A stretch of DNA of 64,000 nt from Paenibacillus sp. FSL H8-0079 (GTDB taxonomy: Bacteria > Bacillota > Bacilli > Paenibacillales > Paenibacillaceae): NCBI RefSeq assembly GCF_037991315.1, contig NZ_CP150300.1, forward strand, positions 5,270,001 through 5,334,000. Reading direction: 5' to 3'. The stretch's first letter is position 1; each line of letters opens with the position of its first letter. The notes beneath the pieces are model-generated. The model saw nothing but the letters and a program-made list of their open reading frames with translations, had not been told where the DNA came from and ran no database searches. The translations under genes were made by a program, and so were the position numbers. Of this stretch, positions 34,791 through 44,562 are shown piece by piece.

Positions 34791-34981
34791 CGTCGTCTCT
34801 CCTTATTTCAGTACTTGGCTGGAATCAGTTACTTCTATCTTACAGGAACAAGCCCACTGAAAGCGAGTGCTGAACGATTAAATTTCGGGATTTTTTTTAT
34901 TTTTTTATGTTAAAAAAGCTTTACATTTCTATTAGGGCTAATTCGGTTAACTATTTAATATTGGTGCATATTAAATTGGTA

Positions 34982-35030
34982 ATAAAAACCCGCATTAAGG
35001 AAGAATCACTTTCCTTAACACGGGTTTTTC
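34982..35030. terminator. Terminator after modB
   Basis: AAAACCCG plus TTAAGGAA pairs with TTCCTTAA plus CGGGTTTTT around a short loop. It is strong in both directions and lies about 40 bases past the modB stop. Confidence 0.85.
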
Positions 35031-35066
35031 GTCATGTTTCTTTACATAATATAGGTTCTCACAAAA

Positions 35067-35753
35067 TCAATCATTTTTGCCATCCCGCTGCTGTCTGGTC
35101 ATTAGTAACATCAGAAAAGAGATGATGATAATGGAAACAGTCCACGCCCAGGCCATGGTCTGATTGCCCGAATCCACAGCGACATAGATCGCCGTCGGTA
35201 CCGTTTGCGTTTTGCCTGGAATATTACCTGCAATCATCAGTGTCGCTCCAAATTCCCCGAGTGCCCGGGCAAAGCCCAGGATGAAGGCGGTCATCAATGC
35301 TCTTCCTGCAAGCGGCAAGGAAATGTAACGGAAAACCTGCCACTCATTAGCCCCAATCGAGCGTCCCGCATCTTCCAGATCCCGATCCACACCGCCGAAT
35401 CCTGATTTCATGGTCTGATAGACGAGCGGAAAAGCAACAACTACCGAAGCTATCACCGCAGCCCACCAAGAGAAAATAACAGGCGCGGAGAATATCGCTT
35501 CAATCCATTGTCCTAACAGGCTCTTACGTCCCAGTATGACAAGCAACAGAAATCCGACCACCGTCGGGGGAAGTACCAGTGGCAACATAAATGCCGTTTC
35601 CAGCAGAATTTTCCCCCGGAATGAAGTGCGCGACATTTTCCAGGCTACGGCGATTCCCAGCACAGTGGCTACCACACTGGATAACAACGCAACTTGAAGT
35701 GACAGACGCACCGGTGACCAGAATACCGACCAATCTATTGCGTTGACATTCAT
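35067..35753 (-). CDS. modB: Molybdate ABC transporter permease
   Basis: A 228-residue membrane subunit with five hydrophobic segments and the binding-protein-dependent transport signature (DLEDAGRSIGANEWQVFRYISLPLAGRAL, then GFARALGEFGATLMIAGNIPGKTQT). The last stretch is characteristic of ModB. It overlaps the end of modA by 4 bases. No modC ATPase lies beside it, so the ATPase must be encoded elsewhere or shared. Confidence 0.93.
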   Translation of the reverse strand: MNVNAIDWSVFWSPVRLSLQVALLSSVVATVLGIAVAWKMSRTSFRGKILLETAFMLPLVLPPTVVGFLLLVILGRKSLLGQWIEAIFSAPVIFSWWAAVIASVVVAFPLVYQTMKSGFGGVDRDLEDAGRSIGANEWQVFRYISLPLAGRALMTAFILGFARALGEFGATLMIAGNIPGKTQTVPTAIYVAVDSGNQTMAWAWTVSIIIISFLMLLMTRQQRDGKND

Positions 35754-36607
35754 TCGGAAATAGAGAATCCGTATTTCGTGAAGATATCCAGTACTTCAGG
35801 GGTTTGCAAGTAAGTATAGAATTGTTCGGCTTCTGTGCGGTGTTTCGTTCCTTCAATAATACCTACCGGATAATTAGCGGGTGTGTAGTTATTCTTGTCT
35901 ACCTCAAAAGCAATTTTTACCTGATCCGAAGTAAGCGCATCTGTTTTGTATACAAATCCTGCATCTGCATTACCTGTCTCTACATATTGAAGAACCTGTC
36001 TAACGTCTTTCCCCTGTACAAGCTTGCTTTCCAGTTGATCCCACAGCTTGGCATTCGTCAAAGCTTCCTTGGCATAGGTTCCCGCAGGCACACTTTCCGG
36101 AATCCCAATCGCTACCGTCTTGATGGAATCGCTGGTGAGATCCGTTTCGCTGGTCACGGTATTGGTCCCATCTGCTGGCACAATCGCCACCAGTGAATTC
36201 TGTAGCAGATTCTTCTGATCGCCCGATGCAATCAGGTTCTCTTCCACCAGCGCATTCATATTTTTCGTTGCCGCCGATACAAAGATATCAGCTGGTGCAC
36301 CCTGTTCAATCTGCTGTTGCAAGGCACCCGATGCGCCAAAGTTGAAATTCAGTTCTATATTGGGATTGGCTGTTTCAAAATTAGCTTCTATTTCCTTCAT
36401 GGCATCGGTCAGACTGGCCGCGGCAGAGATCGTCAGATCTACCACTTCCTGCGGATCGGTGTTGCCTGCTGATGTCGCTGTCGTTGAAGTCGTTTGTTCT
36501 GCACCCGTGGATGTATCCGTAGTGCCCGTACTTGCGCCACAACCAGCCAATACAAGAGCTAGTCCCAGTGACATACTTCCTAATACATATCCGATTCTCT
36601 TTCTCAT
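35750..36607 (-). CDS. modA: Molybdate-binding lipoprotein
   Basis: A 285-residue periplasmic-type binding protein tethered as a lipoprotein: signal peptide with lipobox VLAGC, then a Ser/Thr-rich linker. The mature part has LTISAAASLTDAMKEIEANFE, FNFGASGALQQQIEQGAPADIFVSA and ADAGFVYKTDAL, typical of ModA. It captures molybdate or tungstate for ModB. A 16-bp perfect palindrome lies 28-43 bases upstream of the start. Confidence 0.94.
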   Translation of the reverse strand: MRKRIGYVLGSMSLGLALVLAGCGASTGTTDTSTGAEQTTSTTATSAGNTDPQEVVDLTISAAASLTDAMKEIEANFETANPNIELNFNFGASGALQQQIEQGAPADIFVSAATKNMNALVEENLIASGDQKNLLQNSLVAIVPADGTNTVTSETDLTSDSIKTVAIGIPESVPAGTYAKEALTNAKLWDQLESKLVQGKDVRQVLQYVETGNADAGFVYKTDALTSDQVKIAFEVDKNNYTPANYPVGIIEGTKHRTEAEQFYTYLQTPEVLDIFTKYGFSISE

Positions 36608-36634
36608 TCATTTATCCCCCAATGTTATGTTTAG

Positions 36635-36650
36635 TTATAACTAGTTATAA
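36635..36650. promoter_or_regulatory. Perfect 16-bp palindrome upstream of modA
   Basis: TTATAACTAGTTATAA is fully self-complementary. A weaker ATTATATCTAATTATA follows. It sits where the modAB promoter should be and is a candidate operator for the divergent regulator. Confidence 0.5.
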
Positions 36651-36824
36651 TTGATTATATCTAATTATACACAAGACGAATAAAATAGGAAGGTGATTTT
36701 AATCACATTCGCTTTTTGTTGCCTGTTCTATGCGCTTCTTTCATGTTCTCAGGTTTATGGCATCCATCAATTAATGGTATAGTACAAGAAACATTCCATT
36801 ACGATGAATGATCTATTCACATGA

Positions 36825-36850
36825 ATTACATGATATTACGCTGATGTAAT
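36825..36850. promoter_or_regulatory. Inverted repeat upstream of the molybdate-type regulator
   Basis: ATTACAT and ATGTAAT separated by 12 bases, 44 bases before the regulator start. It could be an autoregulatory site. Confidence 0.35.
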
Positions 36851-36893
36851 ATAACCATAGTTGCTCTATACCTTTGAAGGAGGATCTTCACTT

Positions 36894-37928
36894 ATGACGG
36901 AGGAGCAATCCTACACAACCGAAGAGATATCCAAACTACTCAAAATATCGAAACTGACGGTCTATGACCTGATTAAAAAGGGAGACCTCGTCGCATACCG
37001 TGTGGGTAAACAAATGCGGATTGATGCAACGGATCTGGAAGCATATAAACGTCGCTCCAAACAACTTCAATCCCCAGGTCAGCGCATCCCGACTGCGGAT
37101 CAGGTCTCTGCAGCAGGAACTCAACCCGGTCATAGTAATTCCCAGGGTACTTCGGCAAATCAAGTCAGGTCTGCACCCGCGATTGCTCCAGCGATGTCGA
37201 GCCATACGATGACAGCTTCACCACGGCATTTGGTCATTACAGGTCAGGATGTCAGTCTGGATATTCTGATGCGACACATGGAGAAACACACATGGGACAT
37301 TCGTCCGCTCCGCTCGTTCATGGGTAGTCTGGATGGGCTTATCTCAATGTATCGCGGCGAATCCGATCTGGTCAGTACCCATCTGCTCGACGGAGATACC
37401 GGTGAGTATAATCTGCCGTATATTCGCAAAATTTTGACGGGACGCTCCTATGTTGTGGTGAACTTGCTGTCACGTCCTGCCGGATTGTATGTACAGCGCG
37501 GTAACCCGCTTCATTTGCAGAATTGGACCGATCTGAGCAAGCCTGAACTTCGTCTGGCTAACCGGGAGAAAGGTTCTGGCGCGCGAGTATTACTGGATGA
37601 GCAACTTCGGCTGCATGGAATTCCTGCGGCAAATCTAATCGGATATGACGCCGAAGAAACCAGTCACATGGGCGTGGCTGCCAAAGTCAGTTCAGGTGAA
37701 GCCGATGTCGGAGTCGGCATTGAGAAGGCTGCGCGACTTGTGGGACAGGTTGATTTTATTCCGCTCGTTCAGGAACGCTATGATCTGGTCATGCTGAGGA
37801 AGCAAGGTAATGAAGCCTGGACCGAATCGGTACTGCGAATTCTCCAATCGCCTGAGTTCAGGCAGGAACTGCAATCATTCGAGGGATATGATGTGTCCCG
37901 AACAGGCGAAATTTTGTACGAAACATAG
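36894..37928 (+). CDS. Excisionase-type HTH regulator with substrate-binding domain
   Basis: A 344-residue one-component regulator. The N-terminal MerR/excisionase helix-turn-helix covers about residues 5-55 (YTTEEISKLLKISKLTVYDLIKKGDLVAYRVGKQMRI). A Gln/Ser/Ala-rich linker leads to a periplasmic-binding-protein-like domain (about 110-344; RPLRSFMGSLDGL, LANREKGSGARVLLDEQL, GEADVGVGIEKAA). This architecture is typical of regulators next to molybdate or tungstate transport genes. AAGGAGG precedes the ATG at 36894. It is divergent from modAB, which it probably controls. Confidence 0.85.
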   Translation: MTEEQSYTTEEISKLLKISKLTVYDLIKKGDLVAYRVGKQMRIDATDLEAYKRRSKQLQSPGQRIPTADQVSAAGTQPGHSNSQGTSANQVRSAPAIAPAMSSHTMTASPRHLVITGQDVSLDILMRHMEKHTWDIRPLRSFMGSLDGLISMYRGESDLVSTHLLDGDTGEYNLPYIRKILTGRSYVVVNLLSRPAGLYVQRGNPLHLQNWTDLSKPELRLANREKGSGARVLLDEQLRLHGIPAANLIGYDAEETSHMGVAAKVSSGEADVGVGIEKAARLVGQVDFIPLVQERYDLVMLRKQGNEAWTESVLRILQSPEFRQELQSFEGYDVSRTGEILYET

Positions 37929-38000
37929 TCATACGAAGTACAGACCTTCATTCCAGCCATGTTAAACGTATGAAGCATATGAAGCACATGCTGCATATGC

Positions 38001-38031
38001 AAAACGCCTTGCAATGGCTGCAAGGCGTTTT
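38001..38031. terminator. Bidirectional terminator
   Basis: Perfect stem AAAACGCCTTGCA / TGCAAGGCGTTTT with a 5-base loop, between the convergent regulator and beta-galactosidase genes. Short TATGAAGCA repeats precede it. Confidence 0.9.
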
Positions 38032-38080
38032 GGTTGTTTCTTCTATATATAATCACTCATGAGATGGAAGGATAGGCTGC

Positions 38081-40135
38081 TCATTGCGGCAGATCAACCT
38101 CAAAGATGAATACACCATATGCAGGCATGTTGATCTCATTTTGAAGTGTTGTACCCGATAGTAACTCTTTCGCTTGCTTCTTAAGCTTGATGGGTACTTG
38201 TTGATTCGAGTAGTTGAGTAAAAATACATAAGCTTTATCCTCACCAGAACGGATACCAAGTTCAACTTCAGACGGTACCTCTACCAGGTCACCCATTGGT
38301 GAAGATAGCCCTATTTCATCTAGAATAGCATCTACGACCGGTTCGTTGTAAGCCGCCCCATAATACCATACCTGTCCCTGACCTACCGCACGTTTGGTCA
38401 ATGCAGGACTACCTGCATAGTACTCGGATGTATACTCCGCTACGACCTGCACGTCCGGATGCTCCACATGAAGAACTTCGTTAAATCCAGCCGTTGGCGT
38501 TCCCTCCTGAAGTCGCTCACTCACTCCACTCCATTGCAGCTCAGCTGCGGGAACGGTTCCTTTGATTAAGGTAAAATCCTCCACGGTTACACCACACAGC
38601 TCAGCGACCGCCCCTGGGAACGGTCTCATATAACAATGTCCCTTGAGATCCTTATAACCGGTACGCGCACCGAAAAACAGAGTCCCCCCTTGATTGACAT
38701 AGGCTTGCAGAAGTTCTGCTGTCTCGTCTGTCATGATGGCCGGGTGAGCATAGATGATTACCTTATATTCAGATAGCTCTTCCAGTGTTGTCGTTGGTTG
38801 CAGTGTAACCATATCCGTTGGGATATGACGATACTGGAGCTGCTTATACCAGGAGCGTACGCTCTGTTGCTGAAGCGGACCGTGCCACTCGTCCAATTCC
38901 CCGTCCCAGATGTTATCGTAATCCTGCAGGATGGCAACATCAGCTTGATATGTAGTACCCGCAATAACGCTCCCTATTCTGGCAAACTCTTCACCCACTT
39001 GTGCAACCTCGCGTACTCTTCTGTTAGGTTGATTATGGTAATCATTTATCCCATGCCAATACATCTCAGTTCCGAACGTTGCCGTCCGCCAGCGGAAGTA
39101 GACGAGCAGGTCTGTTCCGTGAAGAACGGATTGATATGACCATAATCGGATCTGCCCCGGTCTCGGAGTGCCCATGCCTATACTATCGACCCAGCCTCCT
39201 GGCCCAGACTGTTGTTCCATCACGCAGAAGTTCGGTGACATGTTGCGTACGTTGGACAGTTTCATGCTCCACGCCCGGTCTTGTAACGAGTTGTCGTCTG
39301 TCCCCGGGAATATCGTGGCAAACTGCGGATACGAATCATAAGAGAAGAAATCCAACAGATCCTCTGTCATTTCATGATTATCCAAGTGTCCGAATGTACC
39401 GTTCGTCGTGATCCAATGATCCGGATCCAGTTCCCGAATAATGCTCACCTGTAGCTTGGCAAATGAAATCGTATTGGCTGATATGAATCTCTTTTCATCT
39501 AACGCTAAATGAGGATTGGGCGATGGACTGACCATATTTCGGGTAAGGTGAACTTGCTCCCAGTCGGTATAGGTCTGACTCCAAAAAACGGTTCCCCACG
39601 CCTGGTTCAGGTTATCCAAAGACCCATAACGATTCTTGAGCCATTCACGAAAGGCGACATGATCTGCGTCAGCGTAGAACACATCCATATGACAATTGAA
39701 TTCGTTATCGATCTGCCAGCCAATGAGAGCCGGATGGTCTTTATAGGCAATCACCATATTGCGCACAATTTTTTCACATTGCTGTCTGTAGATTGGGCTG
39801 CTGTAGTTGGTATGGCGTCGCATGCCATGTTGATACAATACCCCGTCTTTATTCGCATTCAATACTTCGGGATATTTGGATGTTAACCATGCTGGTGGAG
39901 TTGCAGTAGGTGTTCCCAAAATAACGCTCAAACCATATTGATGCGCCAGATCCAGTGCCTTCTGGAAAAAACTAAAATCAAACTGGTCTTCTTCCGGTTC
40001 AAAGATCGCCCATGCGAATTCAGCCATCCGAATAACGGTAATATTCATCTCTTTCATTCTACGGAAATCGTCCTCCCACAACGCTTCCGACCAATGCTCA
40101 GGGTAATAACAGACCCCCAGTTTCAATTCATCCAT
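38081..40135 (-). CDS. GH42 beta-galactosidase
   Basis: A 684-residue cytoplasmic glycoside hydrolase family 42 enzyme that releases galactose from short beta-galactosides. It has GVCYYPEHW near the start, the acid/base Glu145 in GWQIDNEFNC and the nucleophile Glu307 in FCVMEQQSGPGGW. The trimerisation domain (residues ~400-610) and a C-terminal beta domain are complete. The start is uncertain: the ATG at 40135 fits the family N-terminus, while a GTG at 40153 sits 9 bases after GGGGG. It is divergent from an AraC regulator that probably controls it. Confidence 0.93.
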   Translation of the reverse strand: MDELKLGVCYYPEHWSEALWEDDFRRMKEMNITVIRMAEFAWAIFEPEEDQFDFSFFQKALDLAHQYGLSVILGTPTATPPAWLTSKYPEVLNANKDGVLYQHGMRRHTNYSSPIYRQQCEKIVRNMVIAYKDHPALIGWQIDNEFNCHMDVFYADADHVAFREWLKNRYGSLDNLNQAWGTVFWSQTYTDWEQVHLTRNMVSPSPNPHLALDEKRFISANTISFAKLQVSIIRELDPDHWITTNGTFGHLDNHEMTEDLLDFFSYDSYPQFATIFPGTDDNSLQDRAWSMKLSNVRNMSPNFCVMEQQSGPGGWVDSIGMGTPRPGQIRLWSYQSVLHGTDLLVYFRWRTATFGTEMYWHGINDYHNQPNRRVREVAQVGEEFARIGSVIAGTTYQADVAILQDYDNIWDGELDEWHGPLQQQSVRSWYKQLQYRHIPTDMVTLQPTTTLEELSEYKVIIYAHPAIMTDETAELLQAYVNQGGTLFFGARTGYKDLKGHCYMRPFPGAVAELCGVTVEDFTLIKGTVPAAELQWSGVSERLQEGTPTAGFNEVLHVEHPDVQVVAEYTSEYYAGSPALTKRAVGQGQVWYYGAAYNEPVVDAILDEIGLSSPMGDLVEVPSEVELGIRSGEDKAYVFLLNYSNQQVPIKLKKQAKELLSGTTLQNEINMPAYGVFIFEVDLPQ

Positions 40136-40335
40136 TTGGATTGATTTTTCCACCTTCAATTGCCCCCTTAACCTGCCATATTGCCTCCATTCTATTGGAA
40201 CCTTCACAGATAATAAATGACAAGATTATGCGACTTATAATAAAATATTGTCATCGTCTAAGATTCAAACCACAGTTGACTGAATATATTTCAGTTCGAT
40301 ACATAAAAATATTGCGTTCAAAATGGAGGATGCAC

Positions 40336-41187
40336 GTGAAAGAACATATCTTTCTCCCCAAGCCGGTTTTCCCCAGACATGTATGCTTTCCCGATTTTAT
40401 GGGAGGGTACAGTGATTTTCCGAAGCATCGTGTGAATCGGGAATATCGAACGAAAGATATCAACTTGGATCATTGCTACAATCTTCACCTTGTACTTGAC
40501 GGTAAAGGCTTCCTGGATACTGGAACTACTCGTTATGAGCTAACACGTGGACAGGGATTTCTCTATGGCCCTGGTCTCAGACAAACCTACTACTCGGATT
40601 CGGATGATCCTTGGAATATTCGTTGGATTCACTTTTACGGCGTTCGTCTCGAAGAGCTGTTAAATGGAAAAGGTGTTGACGAGCCGTGGCTGTTTCAATG
40701 TTCCAACTTCCCGGTGATTACCAAGCTGATGGACAGGTTACTGGAGCTAGGAAGAGACTATCAAGTGGAGGACGAGCACAGTGTGGCAGCAACGCTATAT
40801 GAGCTTCTGACCCGATTGCAATCCGCTGCGAGCCGGATTAATGTTTCTCTCAATCACACTTCAGAACGAATTCGTGAAGCAGGGAATTATATTCGATCCC
40901 ACAGTAACGAGCACATCACGCTTGACCACGTTGCCAGGATTGCCGGATACAGTACAACATACTTCAGCCGCAAGTTCAGTCAAACGTTTGGCATCTCCTT
41001 TCCGGAATTCCTGTTGGAATCCAGGTTACTGCATGCAAAACAACTGCTCGCGACAACCAACCTTTCCATTAAGCAAATTACGCTGGAAACGGGATTCTCA
41101 CAGTCAAGCTACTTCATCCGATGTTTTAAAACCCAGGAAAACGTAACGCCTATGCAATTCCGTATGATGCACAATCATTCGTTATAG
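40336..41187 (+). CDS. AraC-family regulator
   Basis: A 283-residue transcription factor with an N-terminal cupin sugar-sensing domain (NLHLVLDGKGFLDTGTTRYEL, GFLYGPGLRQTYYSD). The C-terminal AraC DNA-binding domain has two helix-turn-helix motifs (ITLDHVARIAGYSTTYFSRKFSQTFG and SIKQITLETGFSQSSYFIRCFK). The GTG at 40336 has GGAGG six bases upstream; the ATG at 40330 overlaps that site. It is divergent from the GH42 gene, with about 200 bases between starts, and presumably activates it in response to a galactoside. Confidence 0.88.
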   Translation: MKEHIFLPKPVFPRHVCFPDFMGGYSDFPKHRVNREYRTKDINLDHCYNLHLVLDGKGFLDTGTTRYELTRGQGFLYGPGLRQTYYSDSDDPWNIRWIHFYGVRLEELLNGKGVDEPWLFQCSNFPVITKLMDRLLELGRDYQVEDEHSVAATLYELLTRLQSAASRINVSLNHTSERIREAGNYIRSHSNEHITLDHVARIAGYSTTYFSRKFSQTFGISFPEFLLESRLLHAKQLLATTNLSIKQITLETGFSQSSYFIRCFKTQENVTPMQFRMMHNHSL

Positions 41188-41211
41188 AAACGGCAGTATT
41201 CCTTCATCATT

Positions 41212-41481
41212 TTACCAACTGGATTTCGTTACCCCGGGAATCTGACCTTGATGAGCCAGTTCTCTGAACTTGATTCGAGATACCTTGAACTTGCGTAGAT
41301 AACCCCGCGGGCGACCTGTTACTTCACAACGGTTCTTCAGTCTGGTCGGAGATGCATTCCGCGGCAATTTTTGCAATGCTTCGTAATCCCCTTTTTCCTT
41401 CAATTCCCGGCGCAGGTCCGCATATTTTGCCACGATCGCCTGACGTTGCTTCTCACGTACCACTTTTGATTTTTTAGCCAT
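41212..41481 (-). CDS. rpsN: 30S ribosomal protein S14, zinc-independent paralogue
   Basis: An 89-residue S14 ([42 protein letters not shown]). It lacks the CxxC-x12-CxxC zinc ribbon of the short housekeeping S14, with only one Cys in NRCEVTG. Under zinc starvation such paralogues replace the zinc form and free ribosomal zinc. AAGGAGC lies 8 bases before the ATG at 41481. It lies 52 bases after the zagA stop, under the same Zur-type promoter. This mirrors Bacillus, where the equivalent gene is Zur-controlled. Confidence 0.93.
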   Translation of the reverse strand: MAKKSKVVREKQRQAIVAKYADLRRELKEKGDYEALQKLPRNASPTRLKNRCEVTGRPRGYLRKFKVSRIKFRELAHQGQIPGVTKSSW

Positions 41482-41533
41482 GAATGACAGCTCCTTATTG
41501 ATTGAATTTATGTTTAGAACATCATCTTCCGAG

Positions 41534-42730
41534 TTATATGGCTTCCACAGGCCATGGCAGCGGGTTGTCGAAATGGCCCCAGTCAGCCAGCATTTCTTCA
41601 TCACTGAGCAGGCACTGGTCCAGCTCATCTTCAATGCTCGCACGTTCCATTTCGATCCCGATCATGACAAGCTCCGTCTGACGATCTCCCCACTGGGCAT
41701 CCCATTTCTCCAGAACATCCGGCTCGTTACGTAAAATCTCTTCTTTGTCCGCTTCCGGCAACGCCGCGACCCAATGTCCCGCAGGACCGAACTGAATGGA
41801 TGGCCCAGCCTGACTGAGGCTTGCCGCAACATCCCCTTCAGCCGCAAGCCATACTAAGCCTTTGGCACGTACCACTTCTTCCGGCCAGTAACTCATGAAT
41901 TCAGCGAGACGAGAAGGATGGAACGGCTTTCTGCGGCGATAGACGAAGGAACCAATGCCATATTCCTCGGTTTCCGGTGTATGCGACTCCTTCTCCAGCT
42001 CCTGAATCCATCCCGCGGACATGCTCACTTTCTCAAAATCAAAGCGGTCTGTATTCATAATCTCGGACGGATTCACCTGTCCATTCTCGGTCCGAATGAT
42101 CTTGGCGTTAGGCTGTAACTTGCGGATGATACCTTCGAGCTTGTTCAGCTCGGTTTCATCGACCAGATCACATTTGTTGAGCAACAACACATCACACGTC
42201 TCGATCTGATCGATCAACAAGTCTACGACATCACGGGTGTCTTCATCTCCGGTAGCCTGATTACGATCCAGAAGACTCTGTCCTGATCCAAAATCATGCC
42301 AGAATCGATTGGCATCCACCACCGTTACCAGACAATCCAATCGGGCCAGGCGAGTTAGATCAATACCCGACTCCTCATCGGCGTATGTAAAGGTCTGTGC
42401 AACTGGAACAGGTTCACTGATGCCGGTGGATTCGATCAAAATATAATCATACTTGCCTTCGTTCACCAGCTTCTCAATCTCTTGCATCAGATCATCCCGC
42501 AAGGTGCAGCAGATACAGCCGTTCGACAACTCCACCAACTTCTCTTCGGTTCGAGACAAGGTTGCCTCCCCCTTGACCAGCGCAGCATCAATGTTCACCT
42601 CACTCATGTCGTTGACGATCACCGCAACTTTGAGCCCCTGTCTGTTGTTCAACACATGATTCAAAACTGTCGTTTTCCCTGAACCGAGGTAACCACTCAG
42701 TACGGTTACCGGAACTTGCTTTTGTGTCAT
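41534..42730 (-). CDS. zagA: COG0523 zinc metallochaperone GTPase (ZagA/YciC)
   Basis: A 398-residue G3E GTPase, the same size as Bacillus subtilis YciC/ZagA. Walker A is [13 protein letters not shown], the metal-binding [11 protein letters not shown] gives Cys72, Cys74 and Cys75, the nucleotide motif is LLLNKCDLV, and there is a CobW C-terminal domain ([48 protein letters not shown]). It delivers zinc to client enzymes when zinc is scarce. A Zur-type operator lies 44-64 bases upstream and rpsN follows in the same transcript. Confidence 0.94.
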   Translation of the reverse strand: MTQKQVPVTVLSGYLGSGKTTVLNHVLNNRQGLKVAVIVNDMSEVNIDAALVKGEATLSRTEEKLVELSNGCICCTLRDDLMQEIEKLVNEGKYDYILIESTGISEPVPVAQTFTYADEESGIDLTRLARLDCLVTVVDANRFWHDFGSGQSLLDRNQATGDEDTRDVVDLLIDQIETCDVLLLNKCDLVDETELNKLEGIIRKLQPNAKIIRTENGQVNPSEIMNTDRFDFEKVSMSAGWIQELEKESHTPETEEYGIGSFVYRRRKPFHPSRLAEFMSYWPEEVVRAKGLVWLAAEGDVAASLSQAGPSIQFGPAGHWVAALPEADKEEILRNEPDVLEKWDAQWGDRQTELVMIGIEMERASIEDELDQCLLSDEEMLADWGHFDNPLPWPVEAI

Positions 42731-42773
42731 AGAAACCTACTCCTTATATGTGCAGTCTGTGTAATCCGGACTT

Positions 42774-42794
42774 TAATAGTAATTATTACGATTA
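42774..42794. promoter_or_regulatory. Zur-type operator of zagA-rpsN
   Basis: A 21-bp site with core AGTAATTATTACGA. Bacillus Zur boxes have the 7-1-7 form TCGTAAT-N-ATTACGA; this copy differs at one base. It is identical over 22 bases to the site at 54449. Confidence 0.85.
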
Positions 42795-42803
42795 ACAACA
42801 ATG

Positions 42804-42833
42804 ACTATAATCCTGTTGCACGGTCATTGTCAA
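42804..42833 (-). promoter_or_regulatory. Sigma-A promoter of zagA-rpsN
   Basis: On the minus strand, TTGACA (42833-42828), 18 bases, then TATAGT (42809-42804). The predicted start falls near 42797, directly at the edge of the Zur-type site, so bound Zur would block initiation or early elongation. Confidence 0.65.
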
Positions 42834-42858
42834 ACTATTTTTGATTTCAACCTGCAAA

Positions 42859-42887
42859 AAAACAAAAAAAGGCTGATGACCAGCCCT
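42859..42887 (-). terminator. Terminator of the cnt operon
   Basis: On the minus strand, GGGCTGG, TCA, then CAGCC followed by seven T residues. It lies between the second exporter and the zagA promoter and separates the two Zur units. The rest of 42731-43300 holds the promoter, the operator and a repeat family 1 copy. Confidence 0.8.
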
Positions 42888-43038
42888 TGCACTTTCGCAT
42901 CCTAAGGATACGTTTTGGCAAGAAGTGAGTCATAAACCTCCTCTGTAAATGTTCGCATTACATGCGGGATAGGCTAGACAGCGGACTATATCAATATACA
43001 TTAGAAGTACGCCTGTACCGTGACATATTCAACAAAGC

Positions 43039-43309
43039 TATATAAATTGAACTGAACATTTACACGAAACGGAGAGGACAGAAAGAACCTGAAGAAGCGG
43101 AGCTACAAGCTTTCTGCAGGAAAGCTACTTCGAAAGCATACACTTCGCCTACAAGCTTTCTGAAAGAAAGCTACATCGGAAGCATACGCTATCCCCGGAT
43201 TTAACCTTTATAAAAAGGAATCAAAAAAATCTGGGGATAACAGCGATCGGAAGGTTGTTCTGTCATTGGAGTGATCCGTGTAAATGTTCTTTAGTTCAAT
43301 TTATATAGT
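43039..43309 (-). repeat. Repeat family 1, long copy at the exporter 3' end
   Basis: About 271 bp with near-perfect inverted ends: CTATATAAATTGAACT, then GAACATTTACAC on both sides. It is inverted relative to the other copies (AGATTTTTTTG core on the minus strand). It contains a duplicated ACAAGCTTTCTG-AGGAAAGCTAC segment, which makes it longer. Its right end supplies the TAA stop codon of the adjacent exporter gene. Confidence 0.82.
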
Positions 43310-44521
43310 CACCACAGATCTGGCCTTATTCCCCGCTTCCATCCGTTGCCTGAACACCAACACCAGAACCATCGCTGCAATAGAGAGCAACGTGCAGATC
43401 ATAAACATGGTCGAATACGAACTCACCTGTACAATGAGCCCCATCGCCAGTCCTCCGAGAGAGAATCCGAGGTCATACGAGGACATGAAGATCCCCATGA
43501 GTACATATCTGGAATCCGCAGGCAGCACAAAAGACAGATATGTGGTTAACGTCGGGTACAACAGTGCCAGGGCAAAACCGCTGAACACCGCGGATAAATA
43601 CACTAGTGGCCCGATGATCTCCATCAGACTGAGCAACTGGGTTCCCAGTGCAGCACACAGCATTAACCCTGCCATCAGCCAAGTATTCCAGCTACCATCG
43701 GACGGAATTTTTTTACGCAAAATAAACCTGCACAGGATCACAACCAATCCCTGAATCGTCAGAAATACGCCTGCACTCGCCATTCCGGTGGATACCATAT
43801 ACAGGGGAAGAAAGGTCGCTGTCGCACCAAAGACGCAGGACGCAAACAACATCACCACACTGCTGATCAGCAGTGGCGTACTGCGCCAGATGCCACCGAA
43901 TGAACGAAACATATCGCCCAAGGTATACGATTTGTTCTGCACGGTACTCCGCGGCAGATCCACATTATATCCAATCAGAAGTGGCAAAGCAGCCAGTCCG
44001 ATCATCAGGAACGTAAACGCCAGATCACTGGCATTTTCCCAGATTTGTATGGCGAGGATCGGAATGACCAGAGAAGGAACCATCGTAAACAGGGTGTACA
44101 TGGACAACCCTTGGGCCCGGTCTTTGTCCTCCAGCTTTTCTACAATGCCTGCCTGCATCGTCATGGAGAAAAAAGCCGTAGCCACCCCTTGTAGGGCCCG
44201 CAACCACAGATACGTCTCCACACCAAAAACAACAAATAACAGCAGCGTGCCCGCATGTAATAGCAATAGCCATTGCATCACTCGAAGTGGCCCATGCTTA
44301 CCCAAGAGCTGCGCTGCAAAAGGTCTCAAGAGCATACAGGTGAACATATATGCCCCCATCATCAGACCAATCTCAGCCTGATTCAATCCGGCGGCCTCGC
44401 TTCTCAAAGGCAGAATAATTGTCAAAGCTGAATTTGCCGCAAAAAATAAAAAGGCCAGCATATAAAACCGGATAAACGAAAAGGATACCGGATTTAATTT
44501 TCCATTGGATGTTGCCTTCAT
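43301..44521 (-). CDS. MFS exporter, second CntE-like
   Basis: A 406-residue major facilitator with 12 predicted membrane segments, clearly paralogous to the preceding gene: FYMLAFLFFAANSALTIILPL, GLMMGAYMFTCMLLRPFAAQLLGKHGPL, LRALQGVATAFFSMTMQ. CntE-type pumps release the finished metallophore. I chose the ATG at 44521 with GAAGG upstream; a TTG at 44566 that overlaps the previous stop is possible. The stop codon comes from the repeat element at 43309. A second exporter in tandem is unusual for cnt operons. Confidence 0.85.
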   Translation of the reverse strand: MKATSNGKLNPVSFSFIRFYMLAFLFFAANSALTIILPLRSEAAGLNQAEIGLMMGAYMFTCMLLRPFAAQLLGKHGPLRVMQWLLLLHAGTLLLFVVFGVETYLWLRALQGVATAFFSMTMQAGIVEKLEDKDRAQGLSMYTLFTMVPSLVIPILAIQIWENASDLAFTFLMIGLAALPLLIGYNVDLPRSTVQNKSYTLGDMFRSFGGIWRSTPLLISSVVMLFASCVFGATATFLPLYMVSTGMASAGVFLTIQGLVVILCRFILRKKIPSDGSWNTWLMAGLMLCAALGTQLLSLMEIIGPLVYLSAVFSGFALALLYPTLTTYLSFVLPADSRYVLMGIFMSSYDLGFSLGGLAMGLIVQVSSYSTMFMICTLLSIAAMVLVLVFRQRMEAGNKARSVVTI

Positions 44522-44562
44522 TGAAGCCTTCAAACGTTCGTCACCACTTTCTCTACTGGCAG

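Noticed and set aside
43284..43754. 156-codon plus-strand frame at the exporter 3' end
   Set aside because: Antisense to the exporter and starts inside the repeat element; no ribosome site.
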